Source: Chamaecrista fasciculata (taxonomy: Eukaryota; Streptophyta; Magnoliopsida; Fabales; Fabaceae). From it: a DNA stretch of 64,000 nucleotides. The stretch spans positions 4,408 through 68,407 of the forward strand of contig QANZ01004964.1 of the NCBI GenBank assembly GCA_003254925.1. Reading direction: 5' to 3'. Both the position numbers and the translations under genes were made by a program. The notes below the pieces were generated by a model, which saw only the letters and a list, made by a program, of their open reading frames with translations, was not told the origin of the DNA and did no database searches. Shown here one piece after another: positions 24,202 to 36,800 of the stretch; the stretch's first letter is position 1, and each line of letters starts with the position of its first letter.

Positions 24202-24615
24202 GGCCAAAGTACAAATTTGGTTCCATATCTTTTACTCAGTTCCCAATTTGGTCATATATATTTTTTTACTGCAGATTTGGTCCCATATCTTTGGGTTCAT
24301 TGTAAAATTGGTCCTATATCTTTGGGTTAGATGCAAAGTGATCTCAAATCTTTGTAAAATGATCCTTCTGTAAAGATATGAAACTAATTCTGCAACATAA
24401 CCAAAAGATATTGGATCAAATTGGGACTTTTTGAAAATATATGGGACCAAAAGTGCAATTAAAAAAGATACAAGATCAAATTGGGAACTTAACAAAAGAT
24501 ACGGGACCAAACTTGGACGTTTTAAAAAGATATAGGACAAAAAATGCAACAAAAAAGATACAAGACGAAATTGAGAACTTAACAAAAGATATGAGACCAA
24601 ATTTACACTTTGACC
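24202..24615. mobile_element. Foldback MITE, GGCCAAAGT ends, exact 9-bp target duplication
   Basis: A 414-base non-coding element. It begins GGCCAAAGTACAAATTTGG and ends CCAAATTTACACTTTGACC, with most of each arm pairing. The 9 bases TAATTTCTT lie immediately outside both ends (24193-24201 and 24616-24624) without mismatch. Nine-base duplications are the mark of Mutator-like (MULE) transposases, so this is a MULE-type MITE. The same family occurs at 32660-33057 and 60630-61924. Confidence 0.88.
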
Positions 24616-24624
24616 TAATTTCTT

Positions 24625-25248
24625 TTACATAATTTTTTAATAGCTTTTTTTTACATAATTAATACTATAAAAAATATGACCAAAACTTTTAAATGGAATA
24701 CCTTTTGGAAAAAATATATAAGTAGTAGTATTTGATCTTTAAAGTGATTTACCATGTCACTTCAAACATTTTTACTGATTGAACTGTAAAAAAAAATGAT
24801 GATATTCAAGCTTTTAAATAATTCGATAATGATAATAAAATCAAAATATAATTTGAAAACTAAAATAAAAATTGATGTTCAACTTTAAGAGAACAAAATC
24901 TGACTTTTTTTCCTGTTTAGTAAATAGAGTAAGATTGTTAGATAATAATAAAACCAATAATAAAGGTTGAATTGATTTTATATGAAATTTTGATTTTATA
25001 AAAATTGGACGAAAAGATACTGTTTAAAACAAATTAGGTTAAATTGATTAGGTTATATACGTTGCTAACTAAACTGCGAAAATTACGGAAAAGAAAATAC
25101 CAAGAAAATCTTATATCATAAATGTTGCCAAATATGGATCCTCTGTTACTTGCGCTTCAGTTCTGCCTAAAAAGACGGAATCCCTAATATTTCAAATTTC
25201 AGTGCACAGTTGAGATTATCGACTAGTTAATCACAATCAAAAACTTTC
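24625..25248. other. Intergenic DNA upstream of the B3 gene
   Basis: AT-rich with no open frame of note. The promoter of the B3 gene must lie here, but I see no convincing TATA box or motif cluster. Confidence 0.5.
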
Positions 25249-27138
25249 ATGGGTAGTCCTCAAGGTTTTTACCCCTCCTTTTTCAAGGTTATGGTCAGAG
25301 ATTTCTCAACCCAAGTGGTTAGTATCATTGTGTGATTTATTATATTGTGTGCTTCTTACCAAATTCTGAGAGTAATTTCGTCATTTTTGGTCATATGTAT
25401 AATGGTTTTGAGTATTTATTTTAGGGCTTTGCTAAAAAAAACTCAATAGGTTAAGCTAATGAGTTTTTCTCTTTATCTCTCCTTTTTATTTTGTTTGTTT
25501 TGTATTCTTTTTGAAATTCTAAAGTATTGTCTCAAAATTTGTGCAAAAAGCAAAGAAAAAACTCATTAGGTTAAGTTATTAAGCTTTTATAGCAAAATCC
25601 TTTATTTTATTTGAGACATTGTATTCAATCGAGGAGATAAACTTTTGTTTTGATCAAGCATATATATATATATATATGTATTGACATTTATTTGAGTGTT
25701 GATCTGCTTACTATTTCTATCAACAATGTGTTTTTCTGTACCAGCAAATCCCGCCATGTTTCATAAAGAATTTTGGGAAACGTGTACCAAGGAGAATAAC
25801 TCTTAAGGTTCAGGTTTCTTTTAACAAGTCTTGGGATTGGGAGGTTGAAGTAGAAAGGGACGAAAAAGACTTTTTTTTAAAAACAGGATGGGAAAGATTT
25901 GTGGAAGATATTAACTTGGAAGAAGCAGACTTTTTGACCTTCGAAAAATCTGCAAATTCAACATTCAATGTTAAAATCTATGATCTATCAGGCTGTGAGA
26001 AGAAACTTTCACTGAAACTTTCTACTGGCAAAAGAACTCAGGAACAGACACAAGATCAGAGGAAAAGAAAGCTGGCTGAAGTGAAAGATGAAAAGAGCTT
26101 AGAAGCTAATGGCAATTTCAGCGAAGATGAAACCTTGAAAGATGATAAAAAGGTTGTTCATCTTCTTGATTCTGAATCTGATGATGATGATGATGATGAT
26201 GATGATAGGAAAACTGGTAAGCCGAAATGCTTATAAATTAACCAAAGTTGAAAATTAAGGAAATTTAAATGAGCTGTTTTCTTTGATTTGGTGCAGATGA
26301 TCTGAAGCAGCCACGCAAAAAGAGAAGGCAAGAGAGAGCAAGTCAACACAAATCATCATCTATTCAGAACAATGGTCGGAGTAGTACCTCTGGTTCTGCC
26401 AAAAGAAAAACAAACTTCAGTTCTAAGAATCCTTTTTTCGAACTTAAATTACCACAATCATATGGAGAGGGTAAATATTTGGTAAGGTTTTGGGCTCAAC
26501 TTTCCTTGTCATCATTTCATTTCTGTATCCTAGTCCTTAAAACATAGGATGTTATGCCTCTTGTAACTAGGGATGGAAATTTGAATAGGTATTTTGGCTA
26601 CTCGTCCTAATCTACCATAAAAAAGTATTTAGTATTTGTAGGATACTAGATATTGATAGAATATGATTAATGAAAAATTAAAAATTATTGAATATAGGAT
26701 AGAAACAGATATTTTATGAAATAAATGGACACTTAGGGTACTTGGTGCAATTTATGTAGACAAGTAATGATATTAAGTTTTTGGTCCTATATGTGTTTAT
26801 GCCATGCAAATCTTGTGCAGAATATACCTGCAGAATTTTTCAGAAGAAATTTGCCAATGAAGAAGGAAATACAAAAGGTAACACTTGAGGCATCAGACAA
26901 GAGTTGGACTTATAATCTTCGCATTAGCGCCAAATCTGGCTGTGTGGGTGCTCCTGGGACGACTTGCAGAATATCTACAGGATGGAAGGATTTTGTGATG
27001 GACAACGACCTGACAGAGGATGATGCTTGTGTTTTTGAATTGATCTCAAGTGACAAAATTGTGTTTAAGGTTCACATTTATAGAAAGCATGCAAATCAGC
27101 AAGGAGAAGGCATTTACACAGTTTGTGATGAGGAATAA
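25249..27138 (+). CDS. REM-like protein with two B3 DNA-binding domains
   Basis: Exons 25249-25317, 25745-26216, 26297-26481 and 26821-27138 join in frame to 347 residues. The first donor could instead be at 25314, one codon shorter. The N-terminal B3 domain (about 8-105) shows GFYPSFFKVMVRDFSTQ, IPPCFIKNFGKRVPRRITLK and the closing FLTFEKSANSTFNVKIYD. The middle is charged: RKRKLAEVKDEK, a nine-Asp run encoded by GAT repeats (about 26182-26207), and a basic PRKKRRQER that may be a nuclear signal. The C-terminal B3 domain (about 225-340) contains NIPAEFFRRNLP, GWKDFVMDNDL and CVFELIS, with VFKVHIYR at its end. Two-domain proteins like this belong to the REM group of B3 factors, many of them reproductive. 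The exact role cannot be inferred. Confidence 0.85.
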
Positions 27139-30100
27139 AAGACAAAGGATATATTTTAAAGATTTGAGGTCAAATCCTTTTATTTCGCATCAGTTTGACA
27201 TGCAAGCTTACTGAGTTGTTAGTATTAGGCATCACCATTCATCTGTTGATCCTGCCCATGCATGTTTCATTTTTTCTTTCTCCTTCAAAAATAGACAGAC
27301 AATATATGTATGTATTCAGCATGATTAAGCACAATATCAGCTATTACGTTTGATGATGACAATTTACTATTTTACTTCAATACAGTTATTTTGTACAGGA
27401 TAATCACTATCTTCTCTCAAGTACAAATTCTTGAACACAAACTTGTCCACTATATATGATATTTTTTCAGTAAAACAATTTCAATGGTGAAACTCCTCTG
27501 CCGTCCTTTCCAAAGAAAACACAGACAAATTGAGGTACAAAGGCAAGTGCTATCCATTAATTAATAATGCAAAAAACTTAGGTATAAACAAAATATTATG
27601 CTAGTGTTCTTTCTAAAGGGAAACCCTTCTGCTGTTTTTTTCTAAAGTAAATACAGTTAAAGTTTGATTTACTAAGGCAAGTGTTGTCCATTAACAATGC
27701 AAAGAAGAATTTATGTATAAACAGAAAGATTAGGCTTTTGGAAAATAGAAAACCAAGGAAAGAACTGCAGTGCATGTCATACATAGAGCAAACAGTATAT
27801 GATTATCAGACAGAATAGGAGTTGAACCTACAAAATCTTCAATTTTCTTCCAATCTCTGTCAAACCTGAATGACTGTACTTATACTTGAACTCCTTTAAA
27901 CTTCTATATCATATTAAAACACAAGCAGAGGCTATACATATCATAATTTAGGCAAAAATATTTTTTTAGTCTCCAAACTTTACATAAATTTTCAAATTCA
28001 TCCCCAAATTTATTTACTATCAATTTTATCTCGAGACTTTATCCTTTACACCCACTCTATCTAATGAATTAAGGACAAATTTCATGTGGTTTATAACATT
28101 TAATTTAAAATTGCTCAAAAAAATAAATAAATATTGACTTAAATTATGACCCACAAATAAAATCAAATCAGATCTTGAGAATAAATTACTACAAAATAAT
28201 ATATATTCAAAATTACTGGTAAAAAAAATGGTATTCTGAGTTTCTGATAATTAATAATTCTATTGAATGTAAAGCCCGAACATTCAGGTTCGAATCTCAT
28301 GCATTTTATCCCATCCCATCCCATCGCTTAATGCAGATCACGAAATTCTCTTTGCTGCCATTATAATTAATATCATTTATAATGCCTCATTTAAGTATAC
28401 TACCACTTGACTTGGTTCATATCTAATTATCTACATATCCTTTGAGTTTACTTTCTCGGGCGATTTCCTGTATGAAACATCATCATTTGAATCTTGAAGC
28501 CCTTTGGCACAAGAATGTTAGTTGGAGAAGGAACGTGGCCGGCCAAAATGATATCAAAGAGACAGCCCTGTCTTGAGATCAGCACTGAAATGATGTGATT
28601 TTAGTTTTTATTATCAATGGATAAAAAGAATAATGCTATCATCAACTACAAATCTCCCGGAAATATAACAAAGTTTCCATTTTCTTGACGTTGTCCCTAT
28701 CAAGTACCAACATTCTTGCATGTGCATGCAAGTCTCCGAACACACGAGCAAGGAGGATACCCCAAATCAAGGACCTGAAAAAACATTGATGAGACTATAT
28801 ATAAGGAGTCTAATTCAATTCAGGATAAAGAGTTCTATATATTTGATGTTTTAGAGAATTTTTTTTGTTTCAAAATATCTGATGTTTTACAAATTCAAGA
28901 GAACATTAATTATTTTTTTTTACCATTCTATCCCTATTATATATAATATAATAGAGAGTCATAAATAAATAAACATTTCCCAAGTAATTTAATAGGGATA
29001 GTTTAGTCTTTTTATCTCAATTTTCTCTTCATTTTAGGTGAACTAATCATTTCCTTAATCTGTGTGCATTTACTTTAAACATCAGATATATAGAACTGGA
29101 GGAAGTAAATAACATGATTTATGACTCCTATGATTTTGTACTTCATGTATATATATAATTCACACACAGCTAGCTAGCACCAAACTGAAAATGCATCACT
29201 CATTATTGGCCATTTAAGTTGTTTGTTTCTAAGGAAATAAAGTGATGGATTTCATGCCCAAACCAGTGAACCTGGTATACATATGTATTCCGTATGTCTT
29301 TATCGTATGAATGATGAATCTTTTCCACGGTCTCTTGTCCAATTCGCCAAAATAAAACACCTATATATACATACATACTAGGCTTGTCATTTTAATGGGT
29401 AACAACTAGGGTCACAAATTTTGACTTTTTGCTCTTAATGTCCCCTATTGTTTGCAGAATATTTTTTTTCAAAAAATATTGTCTTAACTGTGTTTTATTT
29501 TTTCATTCATGAGCCAAATTTGATAGATAAATGATATAAATAATTTATTTATTTTTTAAGTTTTTTTTATAGACAATTATAGGAGAGTATGCTGACAGTT
29601 GCTTGACTGTCCTACATAGTAACTAATTAAAGCATGCTCTCCTGTAAATATAATTAAAAAAATTAAATCATTCACTTGTTAAATCTAGTTCATTATTAAT
29701 AAGAAAAAGTTAAGATAAATTTCTATTTTTGAACTTCTTCAGAGATCGTTAAGGCAAAAAAAGACCAAAACCAGTATTGCTGAATCAACAAAGGTTCAAG
29801 AATTCTTTGTCATCTTTCTCTATGTGGGGCTCCTTATTAGAGAAACCCATCACTTACCCAAACAGTTAACCTTGTAAATTTGTAAAAAATATTTCAAACT
29901 TGAATTGTAATGGAATGAATGTTTTGGATGCTGATTAGTGACTTCAATAATGAAGGACATTTGTTGAAAAATAAAAACGCTTTATTGACGACTGTAACTC
30001 AATGTCACAAACGTAATTGACTGGATTTTCTTTTTCGATATTGTTTGTCCGTTTTCTAGGTTTTTGCCTATTTGGACTTGACTTGGGTTGTATTCACTTC

Positions 30101-30430
30101 ACAAATCTCAGTCCTTACTTAAATGATGTTAAAATGCTTAACACTTATATTAATCTCGCATTGATTGATTTATTGATTGGATTGTAATGGAATGTTTTGG
30201 ATTGTTGACTATAATATGACTTCAATAATGATGAAAATTTATGCCAAAAACAAAAACATTTTATTGACTGTAACTCAATGTGGGATAATAATTATGTTCA
30301 CCAACATAACTGTGATGTTCGAATATTCGATTAGCTCTAAAGACAACTCTTATTGGCAAAAAAAAAAAAGGTGTAAGAAAGAGAGCTAGATGTCTATACA
30401 TAATAGCGACTAGTCATACCATTCATTATT
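27139..30430. other. Intergenic DNA, repeat remnants
   Basis: No gene is supported. An eroded MITE lies near 28822-29104. A box-B-like GGTTCGAATCTC at about 28290 is followed by tandem ATCCC words (CATCCCATCCCATC); it may be a SINE scrap. Bases 29930-30010 and 30178-30280 share a diverged direct repeat with GGAATG...TTTTGGAT...GACTTCAATAATGA. Confidence 0.5.
28822..29104. mobile_element. Eroded Stowaway-like MITE
   Basis: The left end GTTCTATATATTTGATGTTTT and the right end AAACATCAGATATATAGAAC are imperfect inverses, and the right side runs out through TGGAGGAAG before TA, resembling a worn Stowaway end. It is AT-rich with no coding capacity. A similar element lies at about 63000-63254. Confidence 0.55.
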
Positions 30431-30446
30431 CATATATATAAATATA
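30431..30446 (+). promoter_or_regulatory. Possible TATA box of the 66-residue gene
   Basis: ATATATATAAATATATG lies about 115 bases before the ATG at 30558, a plausible distance for a short leader. The surroundings are AT-rich, so the match could be chance. Confidence 0.4.
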
Positions 30447-30557
30447 TGCTTCACATTAAAGTTCCACCCAGAAGCTTTGAGGAATTGCTCTGTTTCCTTA
30501 TACTGATATTTGCTGGGTTTCTTTTGTTTCTCTCAAAACTCTTTTAATTTTGGAGTA

Positions 30558-30758
30558 ATGCCAAAAGACAATGAAAATTCTGAGACTCCATCACCACCAA
30601 GTAAGAGGGCCATAATAAGGCTTCCTCCAAAAAGAGGGCAAATCAAAGCTAAAATAATGAGGCAGATTGTGAGAAAGGTGAAAGAAGCAGGAAGATCACT
30701 GTGTGGCAAGGAAAATGTGTCAGAAGAGGAGGCTCATCCTTCACACCATCATTATTAA
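30558..30758 (+). CDS. Small basic protein of unknown function
   Basis: A single-exon frame of 66 residues. It starts MPKDNENSETPSPPSK and continues with a strongly basic core (KRAIIRLPPKRGQIKAKIMR, then RKVKEAGRSL). The end is acidic and then histidine-rich (EEEAHPSHHHY). The frame is open 16 codons further upstream but with no ATG, so 30558 is the start. A PPKRGxIKxKI core is, as I recall, seen in small uncharacterised plant proteins; I cannot assign a function. It has no signal peptide or membrane segment. A TATA-like box, a short leader and pyrimidine-rich 3' DNA fit a real short gene. It lies 3.4 kb after the B3 gene on the same strand. Confidence 0.6.
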   Translation: MPKDNENSETPSPPSKRAIIRLPPKRGQIKAKIMRQIVRKVKEAGRSLCGKENVSEEEAHPSHHHY

Positions 30759-31815
30759 CACAATCCACAATAAGGCCTTCCTTAATTATTCTGTAATGCC
30801 TAAAATGTCAACTTCATTTGTAGTTTCTCCCAGCCATTTAATTCTCTGCTCTCTTCAATAACTCTGCCCTCCTCTATCTCTATGCCTTTCACACTCTGCA
30901 GCATATTTGCATTGTGTAGCATGCTCTATCTTTGTCTTTATGTTTAACTGTATATATATATCTAGCTTTGTTACTTCACGTTCACATGTAATTCTGATAC
31001 CCCAAAGCTATGCCTTTAGCTTTCATGCTTAATATCAGGTCCATGCAGGCTCTTGCTTCAGTGTGATTTAGTCATATCATATATATATACTGATATAGTA
31101 GTAACTTCCAAACGGCTTTAATTTATATATTTCTATTGGCAGAGAACGAGAATTGCCAAACGAGCAGAAAAAAAGCATGAAGTGCCTCAGCTTTGAACTT
31201 CTAATTATCATTGGGATTAATTAATTTGGTTGTATGTAACAAATCAGGCAAAACATTGACATTCATACTGAATACATTAATATTTAACTAATATATTGTT
31301 TTTTCGGACTAGAACATAAAATCCTCAGAACTCGTGTACTAGAAAGTCTTAAACACACGTGCATTTGATTACTAATTAAAGTATTAAACATATATATACC
31401 AATGTGTTGACTTGGGCAAAGCCTATATTATAAATTCTCCCCCTATTCAAAGGCATGTCTTCCAAAGACAAAACATCCAAAAAAGTAAAGGGTGTAATTG
31501 GGTTCTTTTAATGGCATACATCCTGTCTTTAAAGAGGGCCCTTGATGAGAAAATTACATGCATAGTGCATACTAAGACCCCTTAGCTTGCTGAAATTGGG
31601 GAAACTCAAACACCAAATTAAAACTAGTACACTCTGCGTAACACAACCCTTGCTGAAATATTAGATTTAGGAGTCCTTTTTGTAAAGTTGATTTTTGAAT
31701 TTCCAGTCAAATTTTGTAATCTTTTGATTAGAGGATGGTCTTACTTAAACAAGATCGTTCTTGCTATTGCTGTATTATATAGATTATAAAACTGAATTAT
31801 AGTTTATTAAATTTT
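30759..31815. other. 3' region of the small gene and spacer
   Basis: A CT-rich stretch to about 30920 probably contains the 3' UTR. Beyond it I see only AT-rich spacer. Confidence 0.45.
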
Positions 31816-32153
31816 GGGTAAATTACACTTCCGTACCTTATGGTTTGGTCATATTTTACTTTGGTATCTTTTGGAGCTATTTTGTAATTTTAACCATAAC
31901 AAATTTTGAAAAATTACATATTGACCCCAAATTTTCAGAAAATTACAAATAGGTCCTTGAATACATATTATCTGGGGACTAAAATGAAAACTTTTAAAAA
32001 AATTTGGGGTCAATATTTAATTTTTTCAAAATTCGTTATGGTTAAAATTATAAAATAGCTCCAAAGGGTACCAAAGTATTAATAGAGAATACCACATGGT
32101 ACCAAAGTGAAATATGACCACAGTCCACAGGGTACCAAAGTGTAATTTAACCT
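31816..32153. mobile_element. GGGTAAATTACAC-end MITE with exact 9-bp duplication
   Basis: A 338-base foldback element, same family as 10468-10886. It starts GGGTAAATTACACTTCCGTA and ends with the inverse TGTAATTTAACCT. TTAAATTTT lies directly outside both ends (31807-31815 and 32154-32162), a perfect 9-base duplication. This confirms the MULE-type assignment for the family. No coding capacity. Confidence 0.85.
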
Positions 32154-32659
32154 TTAAATTTTTTAACAACTATATTATCATAGATGTGTATAATTATTGG
32201 CCCCCAAAAAAATATTTTTACCGTTAATTTAGCATAATATAATGATTTTATTTTTAAAATATGTCAATATATATATTATTGAAAAATAAATAATAAATAC
32301 CAATTAAGTGCGTTTAATCCTATTTGTTTGTACCGTTATAAAAAATTGAGTATTTACTACTATGCATAATAAGTATTGAAATTAAAGTTTTAACAAAATA
32401 TTTTCACTTAAATAAACATCTATTAGCAAGTTTAATTTTTTAATTACAGAAGGTGATGGTAAAATACTAAAGTCATATTTGAAACTCTTCAAATGAAAAT
32501 TACAAGAAAAACAAAAGGAAAATTACATTGAGCTATTATAATGCTACACTGTTTATCTTACACTATTTTTCTGTCACATTGTCTGCCCTTCGTTTTTGAA
32601 AGGTAATGTAAACATGGCTTCCTCTGCTTTAGTTGAAAGCTAAAATAATGTTATATAAA

Positions 32660-33057
32660 CGTTAAACTGTAAATTTAGTCTCATATTTTTTTTGTTAAGT
32701 TTTCAATTTGGTCTTATAGTTTTTTTGCACTTTTGATCCCATTTCTTTGGGTTAATTCCCAATTTAGTTCCATATCTTTGGGTCAATTCCTAATTTAGTC
32801 CTAAATCTTTTTTTGTTGCAGATCTCATTCTAAATCTTAGGGTTAATTGTAGAATTGGTCTTATATCTTTGAGTCAGGTGGAGAAGTGGTCTCATATTTT
32901 CACAAAAGGATCAAGTAAAGGTTGATCCTTTTACAAAGATATGGGATCAAAATTGGGACATTTTGCAAATATATGAGACTAGAAGTGCAACAAAAAAAGA
33001 TACAAGACCAAATTGAAAACTCAGCAAAAGATATGGGACCAAATTTGCACTTTGACT
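32660..33057. mobile_element. Foldback MITE, same family as 24202-24615
   Basis: About 398 bases with arms that begin TTAAACTGTAAATTTAGTC (after two leading bases) and end CCAAATTTGCACTTTGACT. TTATATAAA flanks both sides exactly (32651-32659 and 33058-33066). The interior repeats GGTCC/GGACC-type units. Its right target duplication overlaps the left duplication of the next element by six bases. Confidence 0.83.
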
Positions 33058-33069
33058 TTATATAAACTT

Positions 33070-33570
33070 GGTCAAAGGTTCATTTTAGTCCATTATGTTT
33101 CAAAATGTTCAAATTGATCCTAAATGTTGCAAAATGATTCATTTTGGTCCTAAATATTGGTAAAATATTTCATTTTGGTCCCAAACTATTGAATTTGGTC
33201 TTATTTCTCTCGTCTCTCATTTCAATTTCAAAGTACTTGTTAAGAGGAACTCGTAGCTCTGAATTCATCACATTCGAATTTGAAACGAGAGAAATATAAT
33301 TAATTTTGCTTGTTTGACCATAAAACGAAAGGTCTACTTTTAGGACCGAGTTGACATCATTTGCTGACGGCCCTAACTAGATAGAAAAAGTACTCTTTCA
33401 GAACAATACGTAGCTCTAAACTCGTTATGTTTGAACTTGAAACAAGCCATATTCAATAGTTGAGACCAAAATGAAATATTTTGCAAACATTTAGGACCAA
33501 TTTAAACATTTTGAAACAGACCAAAATGAACCTTAGGGCATACATTTAGGACCAAATTGACCCTTTAACC
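33070..33570. mobile_element. Foldback element with shared core, exact 9-bp duplication
   Basis: A 501-base element starting GGTCAAAGGTTCATTTTAG. The right end carries CCAAAATGAACCTTAGG followed by CAAATTGACCCTTTAACC. TATAAACTT flanks both sides exactly (33061-33069 and 33571-33579). The interior module CATTCGAATTTGAAACGAGAG with GCTTGTTTGACCAT is shared with 18536-19035. No coding capacity. Confidence 0.83.
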
Positions 33571-33837
33571 TATAAACTTTCTCTTTTATTGAATCACATA
33601 TGATTCTCAGATTGTAAATGGCAAGATATAAGTGGAATCCCAAACTCCCAATTGTATATTATATATCTCTAAGGCAACCATAACACCCGCCATTCAAATC
33701 CAATCCAATCCACTTCAAAATATCATCAAAAGCACTAAAATAATAAATCCTATATAGCTTCCATTACAGTCACAGATAGGACCTCATCGATCGATATCCT
33801 CTCTCAACTTGCCAACACCACTCACGGTTGGCCAAGA

Positions 33838-36800
33838 ATGAGGGAATTTGTGATCCTTGGCTCCTCCATTGTTAATCCTCCAAACCCTCCTCACCATAAC
33901 CACCACATCAAGCCCTTCAATACCGGTAAGTCTTCACTTCCCAAATTCACGCCTTCTTCTAAACAATCTTCTTCCAAATCCCCTTCTTCGTCTTCCTCTT
34001 TACTATCCACTGGAAGCATTTCCCACACTAACCAAATCCCCGTCAAACACTACGCCAACCTCGCCTCCAAGCTCGCTGAAGATGGGAAATTCGAAGATTT
34101 CGAAATGGTCGTACAGTGCGTCATTGATTCCGGGGTTAATGCGTCCCACTTTGCTCCAGCTTTGAGCACTGAGCTCCTCGCCAAGGGGATTCTGGTGGGC
34201 ATTCGAACTGGGAGGGTTCGGGATGTGATTGAGACTTTTGATAAAGTTCTGGACCTTGGAATCTCCTTATCTGGTCAATTTGATGGGTCTTCCATGGAGT
34301 TGCTTGCAGAAAAATGCTGCCAAATGGTGATGCTCGGCCAAATTCAGGAAGCTGTTGAATTGATGGAGGTTCTCGCACGTAATTATTTTGTCACCTGTTT
34401 ATAGTTCATTATAGTGTTATAAATCCGCCCATTCTGCTTTATAGAAATTTACAGGGTATTCATAAATAGCCAAGGAGAAATAGAAAATTGTTGGTTCCTT
34501 AGCTTTATGCTTTTAATATGTCAGGCTGGGTGATTATGTACTTCACATCTGGATTCAATGTTCATGCATCCATATGGGTACAAATATAAAATAGAAAATT
34601 CTCAGATAAATAAGTTCAAAATATATTCTGGGTCTGAGATATACAAATAGATTGTTGTTTGGTGGAACTGCTTTCCAGTGATTGAGATATGTTGTTATAA
34701 TGAATGACATACGCATTTCTTCATCCAGGTTGCCAGTTATCTATCAGAGAACTAGTTCAGCCATCTGACATTATAAAACAATGTGTTCGTAATCGTAACC
34801 CAACTTTAGCTGTGAGGTATGATTTTATCTGGCTGTAAGACAAAAATGTAGCTTTCATTACTGAAGCATACTGATGGCATAAATTCATACTTCACTTTTT
34901 CCTCAGGTATGCTTCATAGTTTATAGGCTGACTGTCTCTAACTTTATATTCACCAACATTTGATTGTATTACGTCTTGCAGGTATGCATGTCTTCTTCCA
35001 CATGCACAGATATTATTCTGCACTATTATATCTGAATTTGGAAGGAGGAGAGATCTAATATCTGCACTTAAAGCATATGAAGAATCTAAGAAAAACTTAA
35101 CTAGTCCCAATATGTACATTTATCGGGCAATAATTGACGTTTGCGGTCTTTGTGGAGATTACCTAAAATCTAGGTACATATACGAGGTATTTCCCAAGTG
35201 GCTTAAATTTGTTTTTTTCCCGGCTTTGATGTGCCTCTTTTAAGGACCTATTATTTTTGTAATCCACTTCAAGATGTATCAAGTCGGGTGCTTCTTTAAT
35301 GGTTCTGTCTTGTGAATATTAAAATATGAAGTTTGAACTTGTCAATCTGATTGTGCTGCGAGCAATAAGTTGTACTATAAGCCAACTTCTGTTCTATTCA
35401 ATGTTTCTAAGATAACTACTAGACCATTCATTTGCATGGGTTCTGGTGCAGGATTTACTCAATCAGAAGATTACTCCAAATATATACGTGTTTAACAGTC
35501 TCATGAATGTGAATGCCCATGATCTTGATTACACGATAGAGCTATATAAGAATATGCAGGTAACGTCTCTACCTCCGATCTCTTTGACACTCATACATAC
35601 ATACACACACAAACAAACCCACAAAAAAGAAGAGAGATTTGTGTAAATGCTCAAATACTGCTTCTTTATACTTGATTTCTTTACATACAATATATATATA
35701 TATATATATATATGTTCTTCAACTTCTGCATTCCATCATTTGCTTGATGATAGTTTTTTTACTTGACTAAATTGATTCCATTTCTTTTTGTAATATAAGT
35801 TCCACAAATTTGAAACTTAGACTGAAATTTTGGCCCATGGTACTGATTGCCCATGTTGCTCCTTTTTACACTTATTGAATAAACAAGGTCAAGTGAATTA
35901 TGTCCCCTTTCTTTTGTCCATTTGGATTCCCAAAAGTATGAACAAAGAAGGCTAATTCGATTTTTTTTGAATAAGTTACCTTATCAATTGACAGCATATG
36001 CTTTAACTTTCAAGCAAAGAATTGACATGAACGCGTGTTTATTTTGCTTCAACTGATCTGTTGGTACACCTTAGCTAATACCTTCTGGCCAAAAACAAAA
36101 AAACAAAAAGCTAATACCTTCTACAAATCCAGAACCTTGGCCTGAAGCCAGATATGGCATCTTATAACATCCTGCTAAAGGCATGCTGTGTAGCTGGAAG
36201 AGTTGACTTTGCCAAAGAAATTTATAGGGAAGTTAAGCATTTGGAATCAGAGGGAGTGCTCAAATCAGACGTCTTCACCTACAGTACAATGATAAAGGTA
36301 ACATTGAAATAGATGAACATGATCTCTCTGATGTGACAATGCCTAAATTGTCCTTCATTCTGTGAACATTTATCTCATATTTGCACATATTATTTGGCAT
36401 CTTCTGACAATATGCCAAATTTTTAGGTCTTTGCAGATGCAAGATTGTGGCAAATGGCTTTGAAAATCAAACAGGATATGATGTCTGCTGGTGTTTCCCC
36501 TAATACTGTTGCATGGTCTTCGTTAATAAATGCCTGTGCACATGCAGGGCTCGTAGAGCAGGCAATTCAGTTATTTGAAGAAATGCTTTTGGCTGGCTGT
36601 GAACCTAACACACAGTGTTTCAACATCATTTTACATGCTTGTGTCGAAGCTTGTCAGTATGATAGGGCTTTCCGCTTTTTCCTGTCTTGGAAGGGAAATA
36701 AGATGTTGGAGTCCCTTAATGGAGGCCACAGTAACAATTTAGAGCAGGGAGGGCATATTGCTACTAATGGGTCTAATGGCATTTCTTATTCACATATCTT

